Of a stretch of 64,000 bases of DNA, positions 45,101 to 48,335 are shown one piece after another. The notes below the pieces were generated by a model, which searched no databases, was not told the DNA's origin, and saw nothing but the letters and a program-made list of their open reading frames with translations. Positions within the stretch are counted from its first letter, which is position 1; each line of letters begins with the position of its first letter. The stretch comes from Atopsyche davidsoni (taxonomy: Eukaryota; Arthropoda; Insecta; Trichoptera; Hydrobiosidae). Location: the NCBI GenBank assembly GCA_022113835.1, contig JAILWY010000027.1, positions 1,862,501-1,926,500 on the forward strand, read 5' to 3'. A program made the position numbers and the translations under genes.

Positions 45101-46206
45101 AAAACAGATAATTCATTCGTTTCTCGTTGACAACATATAAAAGTTTATATAGCCAAGTTCTATAAAGCATAACTGCGGATAAATATAAATGTCTAGCATA
45201 AAGATGGCGTGTTTGTGCGTGAGTCGACTCGAAAGGAACGGGAAGTGCCGGGAAGTGTATGAAAGGAACACGGGCGTCATACAAATTACTCAGTCAGGCT
45301 CTACACAATATCGTGGGAGGGTGATGCTATGCAAAAACAAATAAAATAAAGTTTTAAAAACAATACAAATCGTTTTATATTAAATCAAAACAGGCGTGGG
45401 TCTGATTACATCAGTTTGAAATTCACCTGTCAGTACGCAGGTCAATAATTGATCCAACCCTTCAGCCAATACGCTTACCTACAAAAATATTTTGTTTGAT
45501 AAAAAAATAAATAAGGATATATGCGCCAAAATAGAATTATATGTTTTTGTTTATATTTTATTGTTTGAAAAAAAAAAAACAACAAAATATATAGAGTTTA
45601 TGCTCACCGGAGAGGTGTGCTCGAATAAAGGTAAGAAACAAGATTTACCATGAATTTTCACTTGCCTGAAAAAGGCTCCAGTACTGGAAACGAAATATCA
45701 AAAACAACAAAATAACTCAGCATTACGTCCAAATAACATATAAATACTTTTAAAACAAAGTTTATTTACAACATAATGACTTTTTTATTTGTGTTGTGTT
45801 GCTTGGACTATTTTTAAATTCTGAAGATTTTCCTAGCACAACAACAGAGTATAATTTTAATTAGTTTCAGAAGATACAAAAACCGTGTAAAATACAGCAT
45901 CGGAGAAGTTAACGATGGTCGTGAACCTGACCAAGGATTTACCGAAGGCGTGGAAGGCGGTGGAACCAGTTCCACCACCTTTCTCCGCAGAGGCGGGATC
46001 TTGGCTGACGACTGCCTTCCAGCTGACACCGACCCCTGGAGCCTTCTCACGGGACGGGGCCGGTCGTGACTTTTCCGTCAGGTGCTTTATTAACTCCCCG
46101 TTCATTTCGGTACATTTGACAAGATAGCTGAAATTATTTAGCTTGCCGAACCGCGCCGCCTGTGAGGTAACCGATGATATCTTGCGACAGGGACAGTCAA
46201 CCTTTG
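22..46206 (-). CDS. Cad86C: Cad86C-like non-classical cadherin, spliced gene, C-terminal part outside window
   Basis: A membrane cadherin for calcium-dependent adhesion at the cell surface. Twelve exons, 33940-34039, 22469-22655, 19298-19406, 11331-11533, 11038-11166, 10665-10857, 10044-10202, 8064-8197, 6606-7203, 5633-5791, 982-1162 and 22-188, join in phase with GT/AG borders to about 773 residues. A thirteenth (45943-46206) is likely but less sure. EC repeats are recognised by calcium-linker motifs DVNDHAPKF, QDNDDLGPRF, DLNDNLPEF and DANDNNPIF and by DRD/DPD-type motifs inside the repeats. Six EC repeats and the start of a seventh are present. The remaining ectodomain, transmembrane helix and tail lie left of position 1. 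The assignment to Cad86C rests on remembered family sequence (EC6 motif around HSYHEG-PFAVEERSG), not on a search; another insect non-classical cadherin remains possible. The gene is about 46 kb because of transposon-rich introns. Confidence 0.8.
189..981 (-). other. Intron of the cadherin gene
   Basis: AT-rich intron of 793 bp between the EC6 and EC7 exons. Apart from the splice sites, no coding frame, RNA gene or recognisable repeat is seen. Confidence 0.7.
982..1162 (-). CDS. Cadherin exon: second half of EC6
   Basis: The acceptor is tttacag and the donor gaa|gtaag. The exon is entered after one base of a Val codon and left after two bases of a Lys codon. It encodes PFAVEERSGTITVVDELSKY followed by RAIYDFEAV and a TNVTVHVVDPEDERGIL end, which is the typical second half of a cadherin repeat (F-V-E-SG-I, L-D/Y-E, Y-F-A, V-V-D). 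The closing linker reads DPEDE rather than DxNDN, so calcium binding at the EC6/EC7 junction is probably weakened. Confidence 0.85.
1832..1977. mobile_element. hAT-like non-autonomous element, family 1, internally deleted copy
   Basis: The ends gagtggctctcaaact and cactttgagaagcactg match those of the longer copies at 18466-18837 and 55766-56171, as does the internal 'aaggaccccctg'. Only 146 bp remain. The flanking octamers ctgtttga-like and ctttggac do not clearly form a target duplication, in line with an old insertion. Confidence 0.65.
2978..3121. repeat. Fold-back (head-to-head) repeat with hammerhead-like cores, family C
   Basis: Two inverted arms, 2978-3040 and 3058-3121, of 63-64 bp with a few mismatches around a 17-bp centre. 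In the minus-strand copy a UUGAUAA box is followed by a 6-bp stem II (GUCAAC with GUUGGC), GAA (3023-3021), the self-complementary ACUGGU (3020-3015) and C3014. The plus-strand copy keeps the second half: GAA 3075-3077, ACCGGU 3078-3083, C3084. A third, partial copy is at 58255-58325. This organisation is that of minimal hammerhead ribozymes in Penelope-like elements, with two changed core bases (C3 to U, G8 to A). Confidence 0.6.
5467..5600 (-). repeat. Dispersed repeat, hammerhead-tail family B, degenerate copy
   Basis: The plus strand reads 'gatcccgtgcttgggccatt' and then a region ('ctgctgctggctcgtatttg', 'gatgcaccaagcc') that recurs at 50470-50520 and, more loosely, at 8720-8760. On the minus strand the first part folds like the family B stem II (GGCCC with GGGAUC), followed by CAAAAGCGUC in place of GAAACGUC. 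It ends 33 bp from a cadherin exon. Confidence 0.45.
5633..5791 (-). CDS. Cadherin exon: EC5 end and first half of EC6
   Basis: The acceptor is ttaag and the donor ggag|gttagt. Entered at phase 1 (completing a Gly) and left at phase 1. It encodes QKPAVPGF, then GAPYEFWVGANVGIGTSIGQ and a segment ending VVYDLLHSYHEG. GTSIGQ matches the G-T-x-I/V-G region of cadherin repeats. The EC5/EC6 linker carries no DxNDN motif, so this junction probably binds no or few calcium ions. Confidence 0.85.
5929..6517. mobile_element. hAT-like non-autonomous element, family 2, with perfect 8-bp TSD
   Basis: A 589-bp element with hAT-type ends cagaggttcccaaaa and the inverted tttgggaaactatg. It is flanked by the perfect 8-bp target duplication atctaaaa (5921-5928 and 6518-6525). 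Inside are 'caatatcgacccccagg', 'tctacgagagtggatc' and 'aaggcaggggg', all shared with the copy at 47830-48335. There is no transposase frame. A piece near 6215-6260 ('ggaattccaccaagtattct') resembles sequence at 3150-3180 and 58225-58245, suggesting a nested fragment. Confidence 0.85.
6606..7203 (-). CDS. Cadherin exon: EC4 end with basic insert, and EC5
   Basis: The largest exon, about 199 codons. The acceptor is ttctcag and the donor aaag|gtacg; entered at phase 0, left at phase 1. It starts SMLDREQHSSLKMKVYAKEK, the end of EC4. A roughly 55-residue insert rich in Lys/Arg and Asn follows (core RTPKRRKNHGK), before SVEVTLLDANDNNPIF closes the repeat. EC5 runs from LPSNLYEFTLKSNARVGDLI through VDPDLGRNGI and FQVDPKTGSL to FIEASDQPANPSERRF. 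An upstream Met frame reading into the intron is not the true start. Confidence 0.9.
7204..8063 (-). other. Intron of the cadherin gene
   Basis: 860 bp, AT-rich. Nothing recognisable besides the splice borders. Confidence 0.65.
8064..8197 (-). CDS. Cadherin exon: middle of EC4
   Basis: The acceptor is gtttcag (the exon starts GT to complete Gly) and the donor cag|gtgagt. It encodes FSVLQVMASDRDQGDNGEFT, then YQLEDKQGAFAIDPRTGWL and TVRDQ. The ASDRDQGDNG calcium motif and the F-x-I-D-P-x-T-G motif are canonical for cadherin repeats. Phase 1 entry, phase 0 exit. Confidence 0.9.
8198..10043 (-). other. Intron of the cadherin gene
   Basis: 1.8 kb, AT-rich. A fragment at 8700-8770 resembles the dispersed sequence next to the repeat at 5467-5600. 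A segment at 9410-9450 ('ttaaaatggaatcccacta') resembles flanks seen at 3150 and 6215. No gene was seen. Confidence 0.6.
10044..10202 (-). CDS. Cadherin exon: end of EC3 and start of EC4
   Basis: The acceptor is ttttcag and the donor aatg|gtgagt; phase 1 at both ends. It encodes NSFVLQIQASQIDNPLKTAV, then RLEVEVLDLNDNLPEF (the EC3/EC4 calcium linker) and EVDFYNISIVENLPN, the A-strand and E-N motif of EC4. Confidence 0.9.
10203..10664 (-). other. Intron of the cadherin gene
   Basis: 462 bp, AT-rich; nothing recognised. Confidence 0.7.
10665..10857 (-). CDS. Cadherin exon: main part of EC3
   Basis: The acceptor is cttcag and the donor ccag|gtatg; phase 0 entry, phase 1 exit. It encodes GSRIQKELHFDPPIKAFDQD, then TGIDTPLRYDLISGNERHLF and SLDAGNGSLFLKKEIDLDVE. 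The motifs AFDQDTGID and F-S-L-D-x-x-x-G-S-L-x-L identify a cadherin repeat. Confidence 0.9.
11038..11166 (-). CDS. Cadherin exon: end of EC2 and start of EC3
   Basis: 43 codons, phase 0 at both ends, acceptor ttttacag, donor acg|gtgaga. It encodes DRGSPARSVNTTVRVTVQDN then DDLGPRFTNDVYRTQITEFY. DRGSP is the classical end-of-repeat calcium motif, and QDNDDLGPRF is the EC2/EC3 linker. Confidence 0.9.
11331..11533 (-). CDS. Cadherin exon: main part of EC2
   Basis: The acceptor is ccaag and the donor acg|gtaatt; phase 1 entry, phase 0 exit. It encodes LTIFKGIHAFDRDKPNTPNS, then DVQYSIVNGNDLGKFAL and LDYDAGDKNFTLTIMAT. AFDRDKPNTPNSDV is the calcium-binding loop and LDYDAGDKNF the LDYE-like motif. 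Confidence 0.9.
14417..14910 (+). pseudogene. 3' remnant of a R1/Jockey-type LINE ORF2 (RNase H and C-terminal domains)
   Basis: The first frame reads RAHVGLVGNEKADEKAKEAT, the last RNase H motif of LINEs carrying this domain. A second frame continues from 14663 with MRSYLRRFHFTSNDTCPC and a C-x-C...H...C pattern ending HLVGSCP, the usual cysteine-rich tail. At least two lesions are visible: a TGA (14415-14417) where a Trp normally precedes the Arg, and a one-base frameshift near 14660 between the two parts. No RT or endonuclease part precedes it, so the copy is 5'-truncated and dead. Clade assignment is by motif memory only. Confidence 0.75.
17338..17877 (+). repeat. Unclassified dispersed repeat, about 540 bp, copy 1
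   Basis: The whole stretch from 'cctggcgaaatcgtgtcatt' to 'gggacctagacccttaa' recurs in opposite orientation at 56773-57305, with shared blocks such as 'aaccaaagtttgttaaagat' and 'gaaaatgatcaaaaaaactc'. Both copies begin and end at the same places, so it is a discrete element. It has no coding capacity and no clear terminal inverted repeats. Confidence 0.7.
17878..18342 (+). CDS. Hypothetical open frame, 154 codons, unlikely to be a functional gene
   Basis: A GC-richer block directly abutting the dispersed repeat at 17338-17877. The frame is Ser/Thr/Leu-rich with no domain, signal peptide or membrane segment I recognise; it includes DVTERLLKILLLSGNRVN. It lies antisense inside the cadherin intron. 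A fragment of an unrecognised transposon, or chance, are both possible. Confidence 0.2.
   Translation: MLFDASNYKCYNTICGFKLFKSQKLARHCHVRFILTPRDKSRNSRISAHSQGTRTTLFYIRDLHSCHPSIKLVYTKLGLQCSLTSSPSGQITLTLTRPDVTERLLKILLLSGNRVNMKTARFREDVIVQPLTKEYLVKIGFLSNKSKRNILEIL
18466..18837. mobile_element. hAT-like non-autonomous element, family 1
   Basis: 372 bp between cagtggctctcaaactc and the inverted cactttgagaagcacta. The flanking octamers gtatatat and ggctatat are a decayed target duplication (6 of 8). It shares 'ctagttggtgcaagtat', 'tgcctgttattacttgtatt'-like and 'aaaaatgtgtcaca' with the copy at 55766-56171. It contains no transposase. Confidence 0.8.
19298..19406 (-). CDS. Cadherin exon: EC1/EC2 junction
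   Basis: The acceptor is gtttcag and the donor atcg|gtgagt; phase 0 entry, phase 1 exit. It encodes ISAFLSVTVYVEDVNDHAPK, then FIESPYQVTVDELTPI. EDVNDHAPKF is the first calcium linker, and YQVTVDEL is the A-strand of EC2 with the conserved Glu. Confidence 0.9.
19407..22468 (-). other. Intron of the cadherin gene
   Basis: 3.1 kb, AT-rich. It holds a degenerate family B tail at 20405-20460 (minus: 'cggcataacacct') and a fold-back at 22147-22279. A GC-richer patch at 20640-20860 has no coding frame of note. Confidence 0.6.
22147..22279. repeat. Fold-back element with 33-bp inverted arms
   Basis: The arms 22147-22179 ('attactaatatgattaggca'...) and 22247-22279 ('...tgcctaatcatattagtaat') are near-perfect inverted complements around a 67-bp loop. 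It could be a small MITE or a folded regulatory RNA. No target duplication was established and no second copy was seen. Confidence 0.7.
22469..22655 (-). CDS. Cadherin exon: main part of EC1
   Basis: The acceptor is ttttcag and the donor atg|gtttgt; phase 2 entry (completing an Arg), phase 0 exit. It encodes RNLSLQPVDKEEDAHFFTYR, then VNRTHVSVVLAQSLEDLVDS and SPQNVLKFRLGCDFSDGDDM. This first repeat departs from the EC consensus and is placed by its in-phase connection to EDVNDHAPKF in the next exon. Confidence 0.85.
23205..23295 (+). repeat. Dispersed repeat, hammerhead-tail family B
   Basis: 'actgggaccaaa', 'gatccgaaac' and the tail 'atgcggcataacacccaaga' match, in the same order, copies at 26024-26090 (inverted), 41930-41985 and, more loosely, 51090-51150. 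The GAAAC stretch stands where the second half of a hammerhead core would be; the first half is mutated. Confidence 0.5.
24133..24164 (-). ncRNA. Hammerhead-ribozyme-like motif in left Penelope arm
   Basis: Mirror image of the motif at 25921-25952: UUGAAGA, stem II hairpin, GAA, self-complementary AGAGCUCU, then C. It lies in the 3' region of the element, reading outward. Confidence 0.5.
24398..25033 (-). CDS. Penelope-like GIY-YIG endonuclease domain, partial (left arm)
   Basis: The frame is open from the inner end of the arm (25033) to a stop at 24398, about 211 codons, with no natural start. It is the C-terminus of a Penelope-like RT-endonuclease polyprotein. After a linker comes the GIY-YIG nuclease: GVY about residue 103, a C-x-x-C pair (109 and 112) between the two halves, YIG about 116, and the catalytic Arg in TGR (about 122). 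The whole reverse transcriptase is missing, so this copy cannot move by itself. It mirrors 25052-25687 exactly. Confidence 0.85.
   Translation of the reverse strand, partial: LELEAFNEELKIIKSIAASNGYPNNIIDKILIKKSHAKNSIQIYPVSRSDEEKPFRCIEYFGQISLDICKQLPEFKMAFKNRSNLGILLKNSKDKVDAFQKSGVYKLTCDDCKAMYIGQTGRSFATRYKEHLASFKNNKLDSQFAIHLNDSKHKLNVDNKPSLLHVSNKGYRLNILEQLEIIKHQNLEFPLINEQLNNHNSPLLNIFKNTM
25052..25687 (+). CDS. Penelope-like GIY-YIG endonuclease domain, partial (right arm)
   Basis: The frame opens at the inner end of the right arm and ends at the stop 25685-25687. An internal Met at 25280 would give 135 residues, but this is probably not a real start. The upstream linker contains SNGYPNNIIDKIL and RCIEYFGQISLDICKQLPEF. 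It is followed by GVYKLTCDDCKAMYIGQTGR, the GIY-YIG core with its cysteine pair, typical of Penelope-like elements and not of homing endonucleases. The RT domain is absent through 5' truncation. Confidence 0.85.
   Translation, partial: LELEAFNEELKIIKSIAASNGYPNNIIDKILIKKSHAKNSIQIYPVSRSDEEKPFRCIEYFGQISLDICKQLPEFKMAFKNRSNLGILLKNSKDKVDAFQKSGVYKLTCDDCKAMYIGQTGRSFATRYKEHLASFKNNKLDSQFAIHLNDSKHKLNVDNKPSLLHVSNKGYRLNILEQLEIIKHQNLEFPLINEQLNNHNSPLLNIFKNTM
25921..25952 (+). ncRNA. Hammerhead-ribozyme-like motif in right Penelope arm (family A)
   Basis: UUGAAGA (25921-25927) corresponds to the core CUGANGA with C3 changed to U. Stem II is GCCG-UGUU-CGGC (25929-25940). GAA is at 25941-25943, then the self-complementary stem III AGAGCUCU (25944-25951) and cleavage-site C25952. 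G25953 can pair with C25920 as the first base pair of stem I, and a UAUAG/CUAUA pairing can extend it. Penelope-like elements are known to encode such minimal hammerheads that act as dimers through stem III. The C3 change probably lowers activity. Confidence 0.55.
26024..26090 (-). repeat. Dispersed repeat, hammerhead-tail family B, inverted relative to 23205
   Basis: On the minus strand: 'gagatggtcccggtacctt', 'gactgaaaaat', then 'atgcggcaaaacacccaaga'. It is only 8 bp from the Penelope target duplication and inverted relative to the copy at 23205-23295, so the palindrome is enclosed by an outer inverted repeat. Confidence 0.55.
26636..26640. repeat. Target-site duplication of the LTR element (left)
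   Basis: The pentamer ATTTT directly before the left LTR; the same five bases follow the right LTR at 31200-31204. Confidence 0.8.
26641..26759 (-). repeat. 3' LTR (relative to the element)
   Basis: 119 bp, starting tgttgtcgtctcttgctcat on the plus strand and ending agagcaca. It is base-for-base identical to 31081-31199. Only 19 bp separate it from the pol stop; the adjoining stretch (minus: cagggcggca) is a weak polypurine tract at best. Confidence 0.9.
26779..30453 (-). CDS. pol: Retrotransposon pol: protease, RT, RNase H, integrase with in-frame hexapeptide repeats
   Basis: Open frame of 1,224 codons, -1 relative to gag and overlapping it by about 100 bases. Translation probably enters by frameshifting at 30399, so the first codons are not used. 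Residue positions count from 30453. Aspartic protease: ALLDTGCSRTVI (about 51-62). Then about 41 AAGAQV-type units (162-407). Reverse transcriptase: VRPVLDYRELNKF followed by catalytic YMDD (611-614). RNase H: VWCDASSIALG (about 756) and a TDS motif. Integrase: zinc-finger H...C-x-x-C (about 906-940), then MDVTHF, LLMDNGTAF and the Glu of NGIVERNH, with D-35-E spacing. It stops at 26779. All catalytic motifs are intact, so the enzyme may be active. The repeat insert between protease and RT is unusual. Confidence 0.92.
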   Translation of the reverse strand: MLDMQEERPHSQKLSVGKRSAGGWCAGSLPRAGLKALPIVRATIGGRSFRALLDTGCSRTVIRAGLCPVLSPGKIDIVAVDGSRVACRGTAWVRMELLDRVVEVDTIVMDRVLAGTDVIVGMDALVKLGGILIDAQGVRAADAQVAASVVAAGTQGVRAADAQVAAGAQVAAGAQVAAGAQVAAGAQVAAGAQVAAGAQVAAGAQVAAGAQVAAGAQVAAGAQVAAGAQVAAGAQVAAGAQVAAGAQVAAGAQVAAGAQVAAGAQVAAGAQVAAGAQVAAGAQVAAGAQVAAGAQVAAGAQVAAGAQVAAGAQVAAGAQVAAGAQVAAGAQVAAGAQVAAGAQVAAGAQVAAGAQVAAGAQVAAGAQVAAGAQVAAGAQVAAGAQVAAGAQVAAGAQVAAGAQVAAGAQVAAGAIAADTHRIADKDFEAAFRGGKWSVSWRWRESEPELQCNVGRYKNSAGAEAEEAFKAEVRDWVKKGWLRPWAGPRGGVLPLMVVVQKNKDKVRPVLDYRELNKFVECHPGADIAVCDETIRRWRRAQEPAKIVDLRSAYLQIHVDEAMWQHQQVEFEGKRYCLTRLGFGLSSAPKIMSKILGYVLDQDDTIKAGTDYYMDDILVNEAIVSVDQVESHLKKFGLLPKPATKLEGNRVLGLQIERDKGGRLLFCRGNQIPDTPKDKLTRRELFSICGRLTGHFPVCNWLRVACSYIKRRSEGKSWDDDVGAWVRRRLEEMIEAIQANDPVRGVWTVKSGCRGRVWCDASSIALGIALEIDGEVIEDATWLRKKDDVGHINVAELDAALKGVNLALKWNLKEIEVMTDSVTVASWLTLTLTRDARVRTSGAAEMLVKRRLALFREIIDTYNVSVSVVRVSSAENKADALTRVKSSWLQAESKERHACAALADQLHNAHHFGVDRTLSLARLVDPSVSRKEVERLVSSCVRCRVIDPAPVTHEGGNLSVNDPWVRIAMDVTHFSGEAFLTLVDCGPGRFAIWKRITMESGAEVSRCLEELFRERGPPLELLMDNGTAFHSRQVEETCESWGVSRRFRAAYRPSGNGIVERNHRTVKRTAARAGISPLMAVFWYNLAAANLESDSPASSVHAYRWRHPLAERVQGKEAVESAFKEGDSVLVKPPQAKCTSEWRIAKVDRVISSNTVSVNGVPRHVLDLRHHPSPSNRDRTCSPPAVGVEGALGRAPHPAAEDAAAESSGRPERKRRPPARHDDYAM
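29235..29970. repeat. 18-bp minisatellite, about 41 copies, inside pol
   Basis: The unit cggccgctacctgcgccc is repeated head to tail for 736 bp with no variant I could find in the interior. Being a multiple of three, it keeps pol open and encodes a repeated AAGAQV hexapeptide. At its right edge, degenerate pieces and a duplicated 'tcggccgcgcgcaccccctg' (29972-29991 and 30030-30049) show how it may have grown. Long plus-strand frames over it are a by-product. Confidence 0.97.
30351..31100 (-). CDS. gag: Retrotransposon gag with CCHC zinc knuckle
   Basis: The structural capsid/nucleocapsid protein. I place the start at ATG 31100-31098 (MSKRRQQAIS), which lies inside the 5' LTR, 20 bp before its inner end; an earlier GTG at 31115 is not needed. 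The protein is about 249 residues. The capsid-like part contains FVKPYEWGGEWQLWLARLKK and FQEQASVEKNMAEVQRLAV, a pattern common in Ty3/Gypsy gag. The nucleocapsid end has CWTCKKKGHIARNC, a C-x2-C-x4-H-x4-C knuckle, after an Arg/Gly-rich stretch. It overlaps pol and contains the slippery site just before its stop. Confidence 0.88.
   Translation of the reverse strand: MSKRRQQAISAAAETREKPMQRKLQDFVKPYEWGGEWQLWLARLKKMMHACGESDLTLCIPILLQGEAFQIFMSLPDEVTTNEKRLVAALGTAFNPRPVPSIAAFSTWRFQEQASVEKNMAEVQRLAVACKMSGAAILYKFIQGLPDDLSEKIQSWLGDKEPDETELIRQTRVLLSARTTKHEDTALPAVVPPAWRQRGRSQWGGSRPTRDYKEIECWTCKKKGHIARNCPSGNGQREAGAPVVSRGQD
30364..30405 (-). promoter_or_regulatory. Programmed -1 ribosomal frameshift signal between gag and pol
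   Basis: GGGAAAC (30405-30399) sits in the gag frame as G GGA AAC, the X XXY YYZ pattern. A 6-nt spacer (30398-30393) is followed by a perfect 6-bp stem, CGGGAG (30392-30387) with CTCCCG (30369-30364), around a 17-nt loop. A -1 slip here leads directly into pol. All three parts of a classical signal are present. Confidence 0.85.
31058..31075. repeat. Perfect 18-bp palindrome next to the 5' LTR
   Basis: tttcggcagctgccgaaa is fully self-complementary and lies 5 bp inside the internal region, where a tRNA primer-binding site is expected. No TGG follows the LTR, so no usual tRNA-complementary site can be named. It is also coding (gag codons for Ser-Ala-Ala-Ala-Glu). Confidence 0.8.
31081..31199 (-). 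repeat. 5' LTR (relative to the element)
   Basis: Identical to 26641-26759. On the minus strand it runs TGTGCTCTATGG to GACGACAACA and contains the gag start codon near its inner end. At 119 bp it is very short; no obvious TATA box is present, so an initiator-type promoter is more likely. Confidence 0.9.
31200..31204. repeat. Target-site duplication of the LTR element (right)
   Basis: ATTTT, matching 26636-26640. Confidence 0.8.
33940..34039 (-). CDS. Cadherin exon: N-terminal segment and start of EC1
   Basis: The acceptor is tttttcag and the donor caag|gtattt; entered after one base (completing Gly) and left two bases into an Arg codon that the next exon finishes. It encodes CQFYPPGEYLRFVRIPENLK, then VGGEVLRLEVHP. 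IPENLKVGGEV is the E-N...G motif of a first cadherin repeat. There is no start codon or signal peptide here, so at least one exon precedes it. Confidence 0.85.
37135..37166. repeat. Perfect 10-bp inverted repeat (hairpin)
   Basis: agggctcgga (37135-37144) and tccgagccct (37157-37166) around a 12-nt loop. GC-rich in an AT-rich setting; no poly-T terminator follows. Function unknown. Confidence 0.75.
40137..40153. repeat. Homopolymer run of 17 G
   Basis: An uninterrupted G run in AT-rich intron sequence. It could form a quadruplex or be a sequencing/assembly artefact. Confidence 0.9.
40540..40760. other. GC-richer block with a TATA-like element, unexplained
   Basis: The block stands out from the surrounding AT-rich intron and includes 'ttttataaataacac' (about 40618-40632) and CG-rich sequence to 40760. 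No coding frame of significance was found. An alternative promoter, a 5' untranslated exon or an old insertion are possible. Confidence 0.25.
41930..41985 (+). repeat. Dispersed repeat, hammerhead-tail family B
   Basis: 'gccaggaccaaaacgtcgga' followed by 'ctatgcggctgaacacccaa' matches the order seen at 23205-23295. The AAACGUC keeps the self-complementary ACGU stem III and cleavage C, but the preceding G is lost. Confidence 0.45.
45666..45699 (+). ncRNA. Hammerhead-ribozyme-like motif, family D
   Basis: CUGAAAA (45666-45672; one change from CUGANGA), a stem II built on the palindrome UCCAGUACUGGA, GAA (45692-45694), self-complementary AUAU (45695-45698) and C45699. 'aaaaacaacaaaata' follows. 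One core base (G8) is changed, so activity is doubtful. It probably marks the end of a Penelope-like or retrozyme-like copy; no protein part is present. Confidence 0.45.
45943..46206 (-). CDS. Candidate upstream cadherin exon (N-terminal to EC1)
   Basis: A GC-rich block in AT-rich surroundings with a stop-free minus-strand frame. It has an acceptor (ttttaccag, before 46206) and a donor (ttcg|gtaaat, after 45943) whose phase 1 fits the exon at 33940-34039. It encodes KVDCPCRKISSVTSQAARFG, later MNGELIKHLTEKSRPAPSRE and GGGTGSTAFHAF. No signal peptide is visible; either a further upstream exon supplies it or the frame is not coding. The match of phase and composition supports it, but no family resemblance could be confirmed. 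Confidence 0.42.
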
Positions 46207-47829
46207 CTGGTAAAAAACCTACAAATTTTATTAGTTTACTCAAATTTTTCACCTCTGATAAATAGTCCCAAGTAAAGGGTTATTATAAATATTTAATTAA
46301 ATTTGTTACTGAGAGTTTGATTTGACAATGCAGTTCTACATCTTCTCTTTTACAGCGCCTATTATAATAAAAGTTGTAAATTGGACGCAGGTTAACTACC
46401 CCTGTCTTATAATTACACGTTCTGCGCGGACGATGCGAATATGACTTGAGTTTAATTCGCAAATAACACTTTGAAATTACTTCAATGTTCGCAGGTTCTT
46501 AAAAAACGCTGATCGCTCATAAGATACACCGCAACAGCTTTTTTATACAAACATTACAATAAACTTATTTTTTTTTGTTAACTATGTGCGTTATAATAAC
46601 AATCATTATCTCAAAATTATAAATTTTATCACATTATAATATCAATATTTAGAATATTTGTGTGTAAATTTACAAATTATTTTAATATTAAAGAATTTCT
46701 AAAAAAATTAACGGAAGTACTACTATCTTAATATATTTTTTATTAAAAACCCTTCTCTTTCATAATAACATCTATTAAGTTTAATTCAAAAGTAATGAAT
46801 CAAATAACCTTTGAATGTTTAAATTAACGAAACTTGACTAATCTAACCTAGTCAAACTCTTCACTTTCATTATAAATGCTAGGGCCAGTTAATTTAATTG
46901 GAAATATATCAAAATATAGCCTTGATGAAAAACATTAAGTTCTAAATCAAATATGAAATCAGGCATTTTCTCGTTAATATTCTTCATCGCTACGTCGATG
47001 ATCATTATAAAGAAAGTGTAAAACGGTTTAAGTTGGTTCTTACGCGATATAAGTTTAGAGAAAATTGAAAGCGAGCATAAGATAAACGCACTATTATATT
47101 ATTTACTATACTATTTATACAAAATTCCAAATTCATCACTTTTAAATGACCGCGTGATTCACGATTCTAAACACATCGTGATGTGTTTTGGTACAAAGTG
47201 ATAGTTTAATGTGCGCATTGTGATAAAAATACTATTATTTACATCCATAGTGTGTTGAATGTTATTTTTTCTTATTCAAACGTAATGTCTACATATCGAG
47301 TATTTTACGAAATTACATTTTACCGTATTGATTTATAGTTTTATAAACGTACACTATATTTAAGAGTAGTTTTATTTTTGAAATATCAAATATAAGCATA
47401 GAAATATTTTTTTATCATAAATCTGCATTTTTTTAATTATACGGGTTAAGTGAAAAATTTAGGTTATTGATTCTCAAAAAAAACGTTAAAAAATACTCAA
47501 AAATTCAAATAGTTGAATCAGTTGCTGTTATGGTGATTTTGTATATATTGATGTCGTTTTTTGAGTCCAGTATTAAATGCAGAATAAATCTTATGAATTT
47601 AATGTATTCATAACACTCCTTCCGATAAATGTGTATTTATTTTTGCTACCAATTACCCATACCCGTTTTTTGTATTTAAAAAAGCAGTTGAGTTTTTTTT
47701 TCGGTTTCAAGAAAAATTTCTTTAAAATTCACAATGTTCTTGTAGATGCTATTAATCTTTGAAATTTCGCCGAATTCAAATACATTAATTTATTTATAAA
47801 GTCTTCTTTTTTCTAAGCATCGTATAAAC

Positions 47830-48335
47830 CACTGGTTCCCAAAGTGGTCAATATCGACCCCCAGGCCTCGATTTTGCCCTGCAAGGGGTCGAGGATATCG
47901 AAAAATTAAATTGGGGGTACACGAACTGTAAATGTGGATCTACGAGAGTGGATCCCATTTAAGCAGGTCATCACCAAAATTTAGGCATTCAGTAAATGTC
48001 ATAATTGAACACAGATTGAACCTATGTACTTACATAATAATGCTGTTAATCCTGCATGATGGACTATTGCAAGAAGGTTTTTTGATAGCTTTTCCATCTT
48101 TATACTACACGGAGAAGGGTTTCAGTGCAGTTGTCAACTTTCTTACAAAAAAAAAGAAATATTTATTCAATGTTTACATACCGACATAAAACATGGCGCA
48201 CACTGTATATCAGATGTCAAAAATATGTTTAAAGGTGATGAATTTGCAAAAATTCAATATCAGCAAGGCAGGGGTCTACAAAAATCAAAAAAACTCGACA
48301 GGGGTCGATGGGACAAAATAGTTTGGGAACCTATG
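47830..48335. mobile_element. hAT-like non-autonomous element, family 2, with perfect 8-bp TSD
   Basis: 506 bp between cactggttcccaaagtgg and the inverted gtttgggaacctatg. It is flanked by gtataaac at 47822-47829 and 48336-48343. It shares internal blocks with 5929-6517 ('tcaatatcgacccccagg', 'tgtcaaaaatatgttt'). The duplication fits the 8 bp of hAT transposases; it has no coding capacity. Confidence 0.87.

Larger units (their letters stand above)
34040..45942 (-). other. 11.9-kb intron of the cadherin gene
   Basis: Mostly AT-rich and featureless. It contains a 10-bp-stem hairpin (37135-37166), a GC-richer block (40540-40760), a 17-base G run (40137-40153), a family B tail (41930-41985) and a hammerhead-like motif (45666-45699). 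A frame at 36759-36986 (minus) starts with a hydrophobic stretch (VWSLSVLPLAIVPFGYVG) but shows no supporting splice context. Short TA microsatellites occur near 41692-41725. Confidence 0.5.
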
